From positions 1 through 64,000 of the forward strand of contig NZ_LMWH01000238.1 in assembly GCF_001507435.1 (NCBI RefSeq): DNA of 64,000 nt. The letters run 5' to 3'. Position numbers and translations under genes: made by a program. The notes under the pieces are model-generated. The model did not search any database, was not told the DNA's origin, and worked only from the letters and a program-made list of their open reading frames with translations. Shown in pieces: positions 8,364 to 16,991 of this stretch (position 1 is its first letter; each line of letters opens with the position of its first letter). Origin of the DNA: Streptomyces sp. NRRL F-5122 (lineage in GTDB: Bacteria > Actinomycetota > Actinomycetes > Streptomycetales > Streptomycetaceae).

Positions 8364-9073
8364 ACGGACACGTCCCGCGTCTCGATGTGCATGCCCAGCG
8401 GCACACGCCACGCGTCGACGCAGACCGTCCAGGTCTTCTTCGTCGACGCCCCGGCGGCGATCGGCGACGGCAGCGTGCCCGTGGACTCCACCGTCGCCCA
8501 GTCGATCCCGAGCGCGCCGACGATGTGCGTGCCGAAGGCGACCGTGCCCGAACGCACCGCGCTGCCCCCGGTGTTGCGCAGCGAGAGGGTGACCTTCTCG
8601 CACCAGCGACGGTCCGTGGGCTCCCGTACGGGTGCACCCACGCTCAGCGCCGTCGGTCCACCGGGCGTAGCAGGCGCGGCGGTTGCCGTCGGTGTCGGCG
8701 AACCCGCCTTCGCGGGTGGGGAGTCGGGGGTTCGGGACGCGGGTGCGGTGCTGTCGGGGGCGTCCTCCGGAGCACGGGTGGCCGCGGGAGACGGCTGTGG
8801 CGCGACCGAGGCGCCGGCCTCGGCGGGCGGGTGCCGCCGTCCTCTCTCCTGGCGGTTCTCCGCCGCCTCCAGCGGCACCAGCGTCACATCTCCCGTCGGC
8901 GCCACCGCGGCACCGGAGACGACCGGGGTACCGCCCGCGGGCCCGACCGCGACGAATCCGCCGCCGGCCGGGCCGCCCGCGCACGCGGCCGGAATGCCGA
9001 CCAGACACACGACGGTCGCCGAGGCACCGAGCAGAGCCCCTCGACGACCCCGCCACCACGTCGCTCGAAGCAT
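8351..9073 (-). CDS. Secreted or membrane-anchored protein, Pro/Ala/Ser/Thr-rich linker
   Basis: 240 aa, no recognised family. An Arg-rich N-terminus and a hydrophobic segment (about 12-34) look like a signal peptide or anchor. Residues about 65-140 are a Pro/Ala/Ser/Thr-rich linker. The C-terminal 90 residues look like a compact beta domain with two cysteines (WCEK and WTVCVDAW) that could form a disulphide, somewhat reminiscent of secreted carbohydrate-binding beta-sandwiches. Nothing catalytic is visible. It follows sigN on the same strand after an 86-bp gap with a hairpin, so it is probably separately transcribed. Confidence 0.7.
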   Translation of the reverse strand: MLRATWWRGRRGALLGASATVVCLVGIPAACAGGPAGGGFVAVGPAGGTPVVSGAAVAPTGDVTLVPLEAAENRQERGRRHPPAEAGASVAPQPSPAATRAPEDAPDSTAPASRTPDSPPAKAGSPTPTATAAPATPGGPTALSVGAPVREPTDRRWCEKVTLSLRNTGGSAVRSGTVAFGTHIVGALGIDWATVESTGTLPSPIAAGASTKKTWTVCVDAWRVPLGMHIETRDVSVQWK

Positions 9074-9128
9074 CGCGCCAGTGTGGCTGACGGCCCGTCA
9101 ATTAGGAACCCTCGGGCGGACGGGCCGT

Positions 9129-9148
9129 CCCCGGGCACTGGCCCGGGG
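9129..9148 (-). terminator. Hairpin downstream of sigN
   Basis: An 8-bp GC stem (9129-9136 with 9141-9148) and 4-nt loop, 12 bp past the sigN stop. No T-run; a weak candidate. Confidence 0.4.
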
Positions 9149-9159
9149 CTCCCCGCGGC

Positions 9160-10074
9160 TCAGTCCGAGATGAGGCCCTCCCGCAGCTGCGCGAGCGTGC
9201 GGGTCAGCAGCCGCGAGACGTGCATCTGCGAGATCCCGACCTCCTCGCCGATCTGCGACTGCGTCATGTTCGCAAAGAAGCGCAGCATGATGATCCGCCG
9301 CTCACGGGGCGGAAGCTTGGCCAGCAGCGGCTTGAGGGACTCGCGGTACTCCACGCCCTCCAGGGCCGAGTCCTCGTAGCCGAGGCGGTCCGCGAGGGAG
9401 CCCTCGCCGCCGTCGTCCTCGGGGGCCGGGGAGTCCAGCGAGGACGCCGTGTAGGCGTTGCCCACGGCGAGGCCGTCGACCACGTCCTCCTCCGACACGC
9501 CCAGCACGGCGGCGAGTTCGGTGACCGTCGGGGAGCGGTCCAGCTTCTGCGAGAGCTCGTCGCTGGCCTTGGTGAGGGCCAGGCGCAGCTCCTGGAGGCG
9601 GCGCGGCACACGCACCGACCAGGACGTGTCCCGGAAGAAGCGCTTGATCTCGCCCACGACCGTCGGCATCGCGAAGGTCGGGAACTCCACGCCGCGCTCG
9701 CAGTCGAAGCGGTCGATCGCCTTGATCAGCCCGATCGTGCCGACCTGGACGATGTCCTCCATCGGCTCGTTGCGGCTGCGGAAGCGGGCGGCCGCGTACC
9801 GCACGAGCGGGAGGTTCAGCTCGATGAGCGTGTCCCGGACGTAGGCGCGCTCCGGGCTGTGCTCGTCGAGGGTGGCGAGTCGCAGGAAGAGGGAGCGGGA
9901 CAGGGTGCGGGTGTCGATGGCCTCGTGGGCGGAGGGGACGTCCTGGGCCTCGGGGACCGGAACGGTCTCGGCGCTCGGGAGGTCCTGAGGGGCCTGAAGG
10001 TCCTGAAGCACATCGGGCGCGGAGTCGCTCTGCATGAGCGTGAGCACCTTCGAGCTGCCCTGGTCTGCGGACAT
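9160..10074 (-). CDS. sigN: RNA polymerase sigma factor, SigB/SigF/SigG family (likely SigN)
   Basis: 304 aa stress/development-type group 3 sigma factor. Region 2 is clear ([18 protein letters not shown], then [19 protein letters not shown] and [15 protein letters not shown]), as is the region 4 HTH at the C-terminus ([21 protein letters not shown]). The start at 10074 is chosen because AAAGGGGG lies just upstream; the in-frame extension to 10191 is not protein-like. A second, highly similar sigma gene follows upstream on the same strand. In S. coelicolor sigN and sigF are adjacent in this chromosomal setting, so position supports the name. No anti-sigma gene is adjacent. Confidence 0.88.
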   Translation of the reverse strand: MSADQGSSKVLTLMQSDSAPDVLQDLQAPQDLPSAETVPVPEAQDVPSAHEAIDTRTLSRSLFLRLATLDEHSPERAYVRDTLIELNLPLVRYAAARFRSRNEPMEDIVQVGTIGLIKAIDRFDCERGVEFPTFAMPTVVGEIKRFFRDTSWSVRVPRRLQELRLALTKASDELSQKLDRSPTVTELAAVLGVSEEDVVDGLAVGNAYTASSLDSPAPEDDGGEGSLADRLGYEDSALEGVEYRESLKPLLAKLPPRERRIIMLRFFANMTQSQIGEEVGISQMHVSRLLTRTLAQLREGLISD

Positions 10075-10185
10075 GCCACCCCCTTTGGGTCGCGGGACGG
10101 TCGCGGCGGACGCTCCCGTCGTCGGGAACGCAGCCTCCACCTGAATACCGGCCACGAGGCTGCGGCAAACGCGCTTGGGGAAGAA

Positions 10186-10226
10186 TGTCACATGTCGGCA
10201 ACGCGCTGTAGTGACATGTCGACATG
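10186..10226. promoter_or_regulatory. Palindromic repeats upstream of sigN
   Basis: A perfect 12-bp palindrome CATGTCGACATG (10215-10226), with a related CATGTCG at 10191-10197 and an inverted pair TGTCAC (10186-10191) / GTGACA (10211-10216). They lie 110-150 bp upstream of the sigN start in an AT-richer patch. They look like a regulator-binding cluster; the protein is unknown. Confidence 0.4.
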
Positions 10227-10321
10227 CAAGATGCGAAAGCGCCCTGGTTGAAGGTCTTCTGATGGCCTTTCAGCGGGGATCGACGGGGAAGAGGCCTTGC
10301 GGGAGGATTCGCTCTCGCGGA

Positions 10322-11212
10322 TTAGGCATCGATCCTGTTTGCGGATCTGAGTCGTGCAAAACTCCTGGCGAGGAGTCTTGACACATGCATCTGGGAGACC
10401 CCCAGCTCCGCGCTGATCTGTGACTGGGTCAGATTGCTGTAGTAGCGCAGCAGCAGGATCCGCTGCTCCCGCTCGGGCAGCTGTACGAGCAGATGCCGGA
10501 CGAGGTCGCGATGCTCGACCCCGTCGAGAGCGGGGTCCTCGTAGCCGAGCCGGTCGAGAAGTCCCGGCAGTCCGTCACCCTCCTGGGCGGCCTCCAGTGA
10601 GGTCGCGTGGTAGGAGCGTCCGGCCTCGATGCAGGACGTCACCTCCTCCTCCGTGATGCGCAGCCGCTCGGCGATCTCCGCGGTGGTGGGGGAGCGACCG
10701 AACGTCGTCGTCAGGTCCTCGGTCGCGCTGTTGACCTGCACCCACAGCTCGTGCAGCCGGCGCGGGACGTGGACCGTGCGGACGTTGTCGCGGAAGTAGC
10801 GCTTGATCTCGCCCACGACGGTGGGCATCGCGAAGGTCGGGAACTGCACGCCCCGCTCGGGGTCGAAGCGGTCGATGGCGTTGATCAGGCCGATGGTGCC
10901 GACCTGGACCACGTCCTCCATCGGCTCGTTGCGGGAGCGGAAGCGCGCGGCGGCGTAGCGCACGAGCGGGAGGTTCGCCTCGATGAGCGCCCCGCGCACA
11001 CGATGGTGTTCCGGCGTGCCCGGTTCCAGGTCCTTGAGCTCGGCGAAGAGCATCTGGGTGAGGGCCCGGGTGTCGGCCCCGCGGCGCTTCTGCTCCGTGG
11101 CGGGCGGTGTGGATTCCTCCGGTGTGGTGTCGTCGGTCGTGGTGGATTCCTGGGGCGGGCCGGCAGCAGGGGCCGGAGCCTCGTCCTGGGGTGGCGCGGT
11201 ACTGGCCGACAC
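10322..11212 (-). CDS. sigF: RNA polymerase sigma factor, SigB/SigF/SigG family (likely SigF)
   Basis: 296 aa from a GTG at 11212, chosen because GAGGTGG sits 8 nt upstream; an in-frame start at 11311 lacks a good site. It has the same architecture as the neighbour: a Pro/Thr/Glu-rich N-terminus, region 2 ([24 protein letters not shown]..., [17 protein letters not shown]), region 3 and a C-terminal HTH ([21 protein letters not shown]). In S. coelicolor the gene next to sigN is sigF, a late sporulation sigma factor; the name rests on family plus synteny. The two genes are probably an old tandem duplication. Confidence 0.87.
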   Translation of the reverse strand: MSASTAPPQDEAPAPAAGPPQESTTTDDTTPEESTPPATEQKRRGADTRALTQMLFAELKDLEPGTPEHHRVRGALIEANLPLVRYAAARFRSRNEPMEDVVQVGTIGLINAIDRFDPERGVQFPTFAMPTVVGEIKRYFRDNVRTVHVPRRLHELWVQVNSATEDLTTTFGRSPTTAEIAERLRITEEEVTSCIEAGRSYHATSLEAAQEGDGLPGLLDRLGYEDPALDGVEHRDLVRHLLVQLPEREQRILLLRYYSNLTQSQISAELGVSQMHVSRLLARSFARLRSANRIDA

Positions 11213-11352
11213 GGTCAACGCCACCTCTTCATCCATCCACGCATCCGTCAATTCGCCGTCAAAAGCGGTCATAGCATCACAAGAAATGGACACTGTGTGC
11301 AAGCACCGCATAACTCCGTGTTGAGGGAGAGTTGGGGCACATCACGCAGAAA

Positions 11353-11380
11353 AGCCCCCCGCCGTTTCCGGTGGGGGGCT
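11353..11380 (-). terminator. Terminator of the Dabb gene
   Basis: A 12-bp GC-rich stem (11353-11364 with 11369-11380, one non-Watson-Crick position) followed on the minus strand by TTTT. It lies 38 bp past the stop of the gene at 11419. Confidence 0.75.
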
Positions 11381-11418
11381 CTGCGGTGGTGTCGCCCTGA
11401 ATCAGTGGGCGGTATCGC

Positions 11419-11712
11419 TCAGATTTCGTAGTCGGCCATCACCCAAGTGGCGAACTCGCGCCAGAGCGCGACGCCCTCCTGGTGTGCCGGGTGCTCAAGA
11501 TAGCGGCGCAGCGCGTCCGTGTCGTCGACCGCCGAGTTGATCGCGAAGTCGTAGGCGATGGGCCGGTCGGTGATGTTCCAGGCGCACTCCCAGAAGCGCA
11601 GTTCGTCGATCACGTCGCCGAGGCTTTCGAAGGCGCGTACGCCCTCCACGACGCGCGGGTCGTCCCGCCGGACGCCTTCGTTGAGCTTGAAGAGGACCAG
11701 ATGCCGGATCAC
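11419..11712 (-). CDS. Dabb (stress-responsive alpha/beta-barrel) protein
   Basis: 97 aa, full length for the dimeric alpha/beta-barrel Dabb family. It opens with the typical MIRHLVLFKLNEGV and contains WNITDRPIAYDFAINSAVDD and the C-terminal RYLEHPAHQEGVALWREFATWVMADYEI. Some family members are cyclases or peroxidase-like enzymes, but most bacterial ones have no known reaction. It sits downstream of a 58-aa gene on the same strand (46-bp gap). Confidence 0.88.
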   Translation of the reverse strand: MIRHLVLFKLNEGVRRDDPRVVEGVRAFESLGDVIDELRFWECAWNITDRPIAYDFAINSAVDDTDALRRYLEHPAHQEGVALWREFATWVMADYEI

Positions 11713-11758
11713 GGGCGCTCCCAGGGTGGCGACGGTGGCCGCCCGGGCCCCGGAAGCC

Positions 11759-11935
11759 TCACTGGGCCCCGTTGGCGATCCACGTCATGAAGTGGCCGAT
11801 GGCCCTGGCGGCATTCGAAATGCCCTCGAACCCTATCTGGACGTAGTCGGCGGCCCTGGCCGGATCGGTGATGATCACGTAGAGCACGAAGACCACGACC
11901 GCGTACAGCGCGATCTTCTTTCCCGGTACCGCCAC
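11759..11935 (-). CDS. Small protein with N-terminal hydrophobic helix (58 aa)
   Basis: A GTG-initiated 58-aa ORF with high third-position GC and a strong GGGGGAGG 5 nt before the start. The translation begins VAVPGKKIALYAVVVFVLYV, a basic start then a hydrophobic helix (about 7-22), and continues as an amphipathic helical region (about 27-55, containing DYVQIGFEGISNAARAIGHF). It looks like a membrane-associated small protein; no family name is offered. It lies between the ANTAR gene and the Dabb gene, all on the minus strand. Confidence 0.7.
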   Translation of the reverse strand: MAVPGKKIALYAVVVFVLYVIITDPARAADYVQIGFEGISNAARAIGHFMTWIANGAQ

Positions 11936-12088
11936 CGAGGCCTCCCCCGTCTCCTCCGCCCCGCGGGGCCCGTTCGCCGGCGGCGAGTCTAACGCGGCCA
12001 GGTGTTCGGGTCTCGCAAAAGATCACGCATCCACCAGGTCCTCACGCGGTTCCTCCCCGCCCGGTGCTCCGCGGCGCGGTCGCCGGTC

Positions 12089-12481
12089 TCAGGTGGCGGG
12101 CGGTCCGTCGTCGGCCGCCGTGATCCCAGGAGTCCGGTGCGCGGACGAACAGGACTGGTAGCGGGCCAGTGCGCGCCGCAGTTCGTGCAGTTCGGCGTCC
12201 GGCAGGGTGCCGCCCTGGGCGAACTTCAACACGTCCTCCGCGACGACGCGCAGTTTCGTGTTGGTGCGCTGCGAGACGTCCCGCAGGGCGCGCCACGCCT
12301 CCTCGGGAGGGACCTGCCCCAGGACCACCAGGACGCCGATGGCCTGGTCGATGACGGCACGCGAGGACAGGGCGCGCTGGAGCTGTTCGTTCTCCGCCTG
12401 GAGTCGTTCGTGCTCCATGGCGAGGTCGGTGACGGACAGCAGCTCCAGAGGGCGGTGCCTGGAGACCGCGAAGAACGCCAT
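12089..12481 (-). CDS. ANTAR-domain protein
   Basis: 130 aa from ATG 12481 (AGGTGA 5 nt upstream); a 155-aa version from 12556 is possible but the extension is not protein-like. A short leader and coiled coil (MEHERLQAENEQLQRAL) lead into an ANTAR domain (AVIDQAIGVLVVLGQVPPEEAWRALRDVSQRTNTKLRVVAEDVL). ANTAR domains bind paired hairpins in nascent RNA and act as antiterminators. No GAF or receiver domain is present, so its control signal is unclear. It stands alone. Confidence 0.88.
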   Translation of the reverse strand: MAFFAVSRHRPLELLSVTDLAMEHERLQAENEQLQRALSSRAVIDQAIGVLVVLGQVPPEEAWRALRDVSQRTNTKLRVVAEDVLKFAQGGTLPDAELHELRRALARYQSCSSAHRTPGITAADDGPPAT

Positions 12482-12740
12482 GGGATCACCTGGTCGACGG
12501 GGGCAAGGTCTTCCTACTGCTACCCGCCCCGCATGGAAATAGTTGTCATGAGACAACGTTCACTGTGCGGTCGTCGACGGGCTCACGTCGAAGGGGCCGG
12601 CAGCCGGGCACGGCAAGGAGGGCGGCCCTGCGGTGATGCGGCGAAGAAGGTCTGAGTCGGCCGAGCAGGCAGTACAGGGCTGCCGTGGTGATGGAGTGCT
12701 CGATCGGTCGGCCGGGACGGAAACCGGGACCGGGGATGCA

Positions 12741-12773
12741 CGAAGGGTCCGGCTCGTCGAGCCGGACCCTTCG
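12741..12773 (-). terminator. Terminator downstream of tRNA-Ser(CGA)
   Basis: A perfect 16-bp stem (12741-12756 with 12758-12773) closed by a minimal central turn, 9 bp beyond the tRNA 3' end on the minus strand. Confidence 0.75.
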
Positions 12774-12781
12774 TCCATCTG

Positions 12782-12866
12782 CGGTAGCGGAGGGATTTGA
12801 ACCCTCGGTGACTTGCGCCACACTCGCTTTCGAGGCGAGCTCCTTCGGCCGCTCGGACACGCTACC
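12782..12866 (-). tRNA. tRNA-Ser(CGA)
   Basis: An 85-nt cloverleaf on the minus strand. The acceptor stem is GGTAGCG/CGCTACC, with a D-arm beginning TGTCCGAGCGG and the long variable arm typical of serine tRNAs. The anticodon stem CTCGC/GCGAG encloses the loop CTCGAAA, anticodon CGA. T-arm GGGTTCAAATCCC. The 3' CCA is not encoded (next bases CAG). Confidence 0.95.
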
Positions 12867-12933
12867 GAGGGAGACCTTACCCCAAGGTGGGCTGTGGTCA
12901 GAAATCCATATCCGGGGGCATCCGGCGCGGGAC

Positions 12934-13419
12934 TCAGCGGCTTCTGAAGAAGTCCGTGAGCATGCGGGCGCACTCGTCCGCGAGCACGCCGTCGATGACC
13001 TCGGGGCGGTGGTTGAGACGCCGGTCGCGCACCAGGTCCCACAGCGACCCGGCGGCGCCGGCCTTCTCGTCGCGTGCGCCGTAGACCAGGCGGTCCACCC
13101 GGGACTGCTGCACCGCGCCGGCGCACATCGTGCAGGGCTCCAGCGTCACGACCAGCGTGCAGCCGGGCAGCCGCCACTCGCCGAGCACCGCGGCGGCCCG
13201 GCGGAGCGCGAGTATCTCCGCGTGAGCCGACGGATCGCCCGTCGCCTCGCGCTCGTTGTGGCCGCGGCCGATCACCGAGCCGTCCGCGGACAGCACGACG
13301 GCGCCGACCGGCACGTCACCGCCCGCGACGGCCAGGCCGGCCTGGTCCAGGGCGAGCCGCATCGCGGCCCGCCAGCGGTCGCGCACCGGATCGGGGGCCG
13401 GCGTCCCGTCCTCGGTCAC
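12934..13419 (-). CDS. tadA: tRNA adenosine(34) deaminase TadA
   Basis: 161 aa. Deaminates A34 to inosine in tRNA-Arg(ACG). The zinc-dependent cytidine-deaminase fold is intact, with the catalytic motif HAE (SAHAEILAL, about 76-78) and PCTMC (about 105-109), plus the early GDVPVGAVV strand. GTG start. The gene lies 9 bp downstream of its partner gene on the same strand, so the two are co-transcribed. Full length. Confidence 0.95.
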   Translation of the reverse strand: MTEDGTPAPDPVRDRWRAAMRLALDQAGLAVAGGDVPVGAVVLSADGSVIGRGHNEREATGDPSAHAEILALRRAAAVLGEWRLPGCTLVVTLEPCTMCAGAVQQSRVDRLVYGARDEKAGAAGSLWDLVRDRRLNHRPEVIDGVLADECARMLTDFFRSR

Positions 13420-13428
13420 TCGGTGCGC

Positions 13429-13962
13429 CTAGCGGACGGTCTCCAGGACGTCCGAGGCGCCGAGGGCGTCGGCGATCGAGCTCAGCGCGTCCTCGGCGTC
13501 CAGGATGCGCAGCTCCTTCTCGTCGACGCCGAGGTCGTCGAGGATCTCGCTGTCACCCACGGGGCCGTGCGGCACAGCGAGGTCCGCGACCGCCGTTTCC
13601 TCGTCGTCGGCGTCCTCGGGCTCACCGTCCTCCGTACCGTCGAGGTCGAGGGAGTCCAGGTCGGCGACGTCGTCACCGGGCTCCCTTCCGAGCAGCTCGT
13701 CGGTGAGCAGGATCTCGCCGTACGAGCTGCGGGCCGCGGCCGCGGCGTCCGAAACGTAGATACGAGGGTCGTCCTCGCCGTCCACGCGGACTACGCCGAA
13801 CCACGCGTCCTCCTGCTCGATGAGTACGAGCACCGTGTCCTCGTCGACCGAGGCTTCGCGGGCCAGGTCGGTCAGATCCGACAGGGTTTCCACATCGTCG
13901 AGCTCTGTGTCGCTCGCTTCCCACCCGTCTTCGGTGCGCGCGAGCAGTGCGGCGAAGTACAC
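13429..13962 (-). CDS. tRNA adenosine deaminase-associated protein (acidic)
   Basis: 177 aa from a GTG at 13962 (GGGAGAG 5 nt upstream, giving VYFAALLARTEDGWEASDTEL); an ATG at 13983 is the alternative. Very acidic: the central part (about 95-135) is mostly Asp/Glu. Actinobacteria keep this protein directly upstream of tadA, hence the customary name, but no biochemical role is known to me. The 9-bp gap to tadA indicates an operon. Confidence 0.85.
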   Translation of the reverse strand: MYFAALLARTEDGWEASDTELDDVETLSDLTDLAREASVDEDTVLVLIEQEDAWFGVVRVDGEDDPRIYVSDAAAAARSSYGEILLTDELLGREPGDDVADLDSLDLDGTEDGEPEDADDEETAVADLAVPHGPVGDSEILDDLGVDEKELRILDAEDALSSIADALGASDVLETVR

Positions 13963-14235
13963 CGTGACTCTCCCACTGGTCATAGGCGTGCCGGTTGGGG
14001 TTCCCCCCGGCGGAGGTTGCGGGCGGGGAGTGCTGCTCCGAGCCCCGCCCACTCGGAATCGTGGCAGAAACAAGGCGCTCAGGGGACGTCTTCGGCTCCC
14101 TGTGTCTGGCCGTTTTGATCGCGGAGCGCTTGTTGAAAGCAGTCCACTCACCAGCGCACTCATTGCCGCCACCTGCGGATCGTACGCGGCTCGGGGCCGT
14201 GTGGTCGCACGGCCACCCCCGTGGCGGCCGCGTCA

Positions 14236-14421
14236 CTACCAGCGGAAGGTGCGCATGCGCACGGCGTGACGCAGGCGCGCGACCTTGGCGCGGCGGGGCT
14301 GGACGCGGTCGCGCAGCTCGCGTGCCTCGGCGAGTTCTCGCAGGAACCGGGCGCGGCGCCGCATGCGTTCGGCATCCGTCCGCCGCGCTTCGCGCACTTC
14401 TTCGGACTTCCGGTCGGACAT
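14236..14421 (-). CDS. Small Arg-rich protein (61 aa)
   Basis: 61 aa, about a quarter arginine, predicted as one or two long charged helices ([20 protein letters not shown]...). GGGGTGGTG precedes the ATG at 14421. No family recognised; the composition suggests nucleic-acid or ribosome contact. It is divergent from upp and upstream of the tadA pair. Confidence 0.6.
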   Translation of the reverse strand: MSDRKSEEVREARRTDAERMRRRARFLRELAEARELRDRVQPRRAKVARLRHAVRMRTFRW

Positions 14422-14577
14422 AAACACACCACCCCAGTTGTGTCCCTCTCACTTTCCCTCCGATGGCGGGTTCGATGCCGACGCGGAAGGGGGGAAGGAT
14501 CCGAGGTGAGCGGTCCGCCGCCACCGGCGTCGTACAGGGGCGCGGTGGGGATGGGAGGCCCGGCTACTGTTGGGGAC

Positions 14578-15213
14578 ATGCGTCTCCACGTCGTCGACCA
14601 CCCCCTGGTCGCCCACAAGCTCACCACGCTGCGCGACCAGCGCACCGACTCCGCGACCTTCCGTCGGCTCGCCGACGAGCTCGTCACCCTGCTCGCCTAC
14701 GAGGCGACCCGTGACGTGCGTACCGAACAGGTCGACATCGAGACCCCGGTCGCCCGGACCACGGGTGTCAAGCTCGCCCGTCCGCGCCCCCTTGTCGTGC
14801 CGATCCTGCGCGCCGGCCTCGGCATGCTCGACGGCATGGTGCGGCTGCTGCCGACCGCCGAGGTGGGCTTCCTGGGCATGATCCGGAACGAGGAGACGCT
14901 CCAGGCCTCCACGTACGCCTCGCGCATGCCGGAGGATCTGTCGGGGCGCCAGGTGTACGTCCTTGACCCGATGCTGGCCACCGGTGGCACGCTCGTGGCG
15001 GCGATCCAGGAGCTGATCAAGCGCGGCGCGGACGACGTGACGGCGGTGGTGCTGCTCGCCGCCCCGGAGGGCGTCGCCGTCATGGAGCGCGAACTGGCGG
15101 GCACGCCGGTGACGGTGGTGACGGCCGCGGTCGACGAGCGGCTCAACGAGCTCGGTTACATCGTGCCGGGGCTGGGCGACGCGGGAGACCGCCTCTACGG
15201 GGCGGCCGAGTAG
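14578..15213 (+). CDS. upp: Uracil phosphoribosyltransferase
   Basis: 211 aa, full length. Converts uracil plus PRPP to UMP (pyrimidine salvage). PRPP-binding motif [18 protein letters not shown] (about 122-139), uracil-recognition region [18 protein letters not shown] at the C-terminus and the ILRAGLGM loop. A TACTGT hexamer at 14565-14570 ends 7 nt before the ATG, so the message is probably leaderless. Monocistronic. Confidence 0.97.
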   Translation: MRLHVVDHPLVAHKLTTLRDQRTDSATFRRLADELVTLLAYEATRDVRTEQVDIETPVARTTGVKLARPRPLVVPILRAGLGMLDGMVRLLPTAEVGFLGMIRNEETLQASTYASRMPEDLSGRQVYVLDPMLATGGTLVAAIQELIKRGADDVTAVVLLAAPEGVAVMERELAGTPVTVVTAAVDERLNELGYIVPGLGDAGDRLYGAAE

Positions 15214-15318
15214 ACGGCGTTCGGGCCGGTGGCGATTTCCGCACGGAAGCCGCCGACGGCCCGGTACGGCGGCCGCACGGCCGTCTGAGCATTCCCCGCC
15301 GTGCGGGTGCGGGAAGCT

Positions 15319-15960
15319 TCAGCAGCCCTTCTTGGTGCCGCCCGTGGGCGACGCCGTCGGACTGGTCAGCGCGGTCAGCGCCTTGTCCGCGTCCGGCTTG
15401 CTCGTCAGCGCCTTGAACCCGTCGCCCAGGATCAGATCGACGGCAGGGCCGGTGCGGGACGCGTCCGTGCGGCGTTCGGCGGCCGGGAGTTGCACGCCGA
15501 GGACGGTCAGCGAGGTGTCGACAGCCGTCTTGGGGCCGAGCAGCAGCGCGACGCCCTTGACCTTCTTGTCGAACTCCTCGGTGGCGTTGCCCACGTCGCC
15601 GATGCGGAAGCCGCGCTTCTTCAACTCGTCCGCGGTCTGCTTGGCGAGACCGCTGCGGGGTGTGGCGTTGAGGACGTTCACCGTGATCTGGGCGGGCGCG
15701 GGCAGGGCCTTGAGGGCCGCGGGCGTGGCATCCGCCTTCGCGCAGTGCGCCTTCGCGCCGGACGCCGACGCATTGCCGCCGTTGCCGCTGAAGACGTTGA
15801 TGAGCTGCAGGGTCCCCCAGCCGATCAGCCCGACGGCGGCCACGGAGGCGACGACGGCGAACACGATCCTGCCGCGGCGCCGGGGACGGCGCATCCGCGG
15901 GTACTTGTCCCCCGTGATCCGGTACTGGCCGCCCATGCCAGGGGGAGTCAGCATGCTCAT
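15319..15960 (-). CDS. Membrane-anchored LytR_C-domain protein
   Basis: 213 aa. A basic cytosolic N-terminus, one transmembrane helix (about 31-54, IVFAVVASVAAVGLIGWGTLQLI), then an extracellular LytR_C domain (about 85-175, starting ITVNVLNATPRSGLA) and a Thr/Ser-rich tail ending in a cysteine. LytR_C domains occur in cell-envelope proteins, often with LCP ligases; this protein lacks the LCP domain. The start at 15960 is supported by TACGCT at 15968-15973 (leaderless spacing); an in-frame start at 15990 is less likely. Confidence 0.82.
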   Translation of the reverse strand: MSMLTPPGMGGQYRITGDKYPRMRRPRRRGRIVFAVVASVAAVGLIGWGTLQLINVFSGNGGNASASGAKAHCAKADATPAALKALPAPAQITVNVLNATPRSGLAKQTADELKKRGFRIGDVGNATEEFDKKVKGVALLLGPKTAVDTSLTVLGVQLPAAERRTDASRTGPAVDLILGDGFKALTSKPDADKALTALTSPTASPTGGTKKGC

Positions 15961-16129
15961 GAGGCGCAGCGTAGTGCGCCCGGACGGCAATGCCTACTAG
16001 ATGATCATTCAACGCCGTGCACTCCAACCCGAAAGGGTCAAAGGGAACACACGGACGGCCGGACGCCGCGGAGACGAGCGGGTGTCACAACGGCCGGCGG
16101 TACACGGACGAGGCGAAGACGACGGGACG

Positions 16130-16426
16130 TCAGTCGAGTTCGAGCACTCTCGCATGCAGGACCTGGCGCTGCTGCAACGCCGCGCGGACCGCGCGGTGCA
16201 GGCCGTCCTCCAGGTACAGGTCGCCCTGCCACTTCACGACGTGCGCGAAGAGGTCGCCGTAGAACGTCGAGTCCTCGGCGAGGAGGGTCTCCAGGTCGAG
16301 CTGCTGCTTCGTCGTCACGAGCTGATCGAGGCGGACCGGGCGCGGCGCGACGTCCGCCCACTGCCGGGTGCTTTCCCGGCCGTGGTCGGGGTACGGCCGG
16401 CCGTTTCCGATGCGCTTGAAGATCAC
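16130..16426 (-). CDS. Conserved 98-aa protein (often labelled VapB-type antitoxin)
   Basis: 98 aa, opening with VIFKRIGNGRPYPDHGRESTRQW and containing an acidic, Leu-rich second half (TFYGDLFAHVVKWQGDLYLEDGLHRAVRAAL). The family is strongly conserved in actinobacteria and, from memory, is often labelled VapB family antitoxin. No PIN-domain toxin is adjacent, so a toxin-antitoxin role is not supported here. A GTG start with TAGGCT at 16433-16438 indicates a leaderless message. Confidence 0.8.
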   Translation of the reverse strand: MIFKRIGNGRPYPDHGRESTRQWADVAPRPVRLDQLVTTKQQLDLETLLAEDSTFYGDLFAHVVKWQGDLYLEDGLHRAVRAALQQRQVLHARVLELD

Positions 16427-16788
16427 ACGGAAAGCCTACCGGTCGAGACGTTCCGGGCGCAGCCATGGCGACGGAGTACGGCACGGGAAAAGACACGGTA
16501 AACAAGGGCAAAACGGGAGTGAGGTGAGGGGGAGCCATGGCCGGAGCCTGCCTGGGAGCCACCGCTTCCACGGTGCGGGTGAGTCCTTCCGGGCTCCGGG
16601 GCGCGACGTGTGTGTTCCTGGGGTCACGGCTGGTGGGGGCCACGGGGCGGCTTCGGCCGCATCCGTCGCGCGGCTCCCGCCGGTGGTGATCGCCCGCATG
16701 TACAGCGGGCTCCCGAGCTCCGGCCGCCGGTCGGGGTCCGGTGGGGAGGGGGAGCGGCCGCCCGGCCCCGGGGCGGCCGCCGTGCGTG
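16427..16788. other. Intergenic region, no gene seen
   Basis: Apart from the leaderless promoter of the 98-aa gene at its left edge, no ORF here has codon bias, a start signal or recognisable protein character, and no RNA gene was seen. Confidence 0.5.
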
Positions 16789-16938
16789 CTACTCGCGGTC
16801 CTTCTCGGGCGGGGTGGTGGCCGGGGGCGGCTGCTCCCCGGTCTCGGCTTCCGGTTCGGTCGTGGTCCGGGGTTTCGTGCTGCGCGCCGCCTCGGCACGC
16901 AGCAGGGCGTGCAGGACCGCGTACGGGTCGATGAGCAT
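16789..16938 (-). CDS. Small hypothetical protein (49 aa)
   Basis: 49 aa, with AGGA 7 nt before the ATG. The N-terminal half is a likely helix (MLIDPYAVLHALLRAEAARS); the rest is Pro/Thr/Glu-rich. No family assigned. It lies 53 bp downstream of another small gene on the same strand, perhaps in one transcript. Confidence 0.55.
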   Translation of the reverse strand: MLIDPYAVLHALLRAEAARSTKPRTTTEPEAETGEQPPPATTPPEKDRE

Positions 16939-16991
16939 GTCGGTGTCCTTGCGTTGCTGGCAGGTATGACGGTTCCGGAGGACGGGACCTG

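Noticed and set aside
16436..16699. 87-codon ORF on the minus strand
   Set aside because: Trp/Pro/Arg-rich, no domain, no start signal; treated as intergenic.
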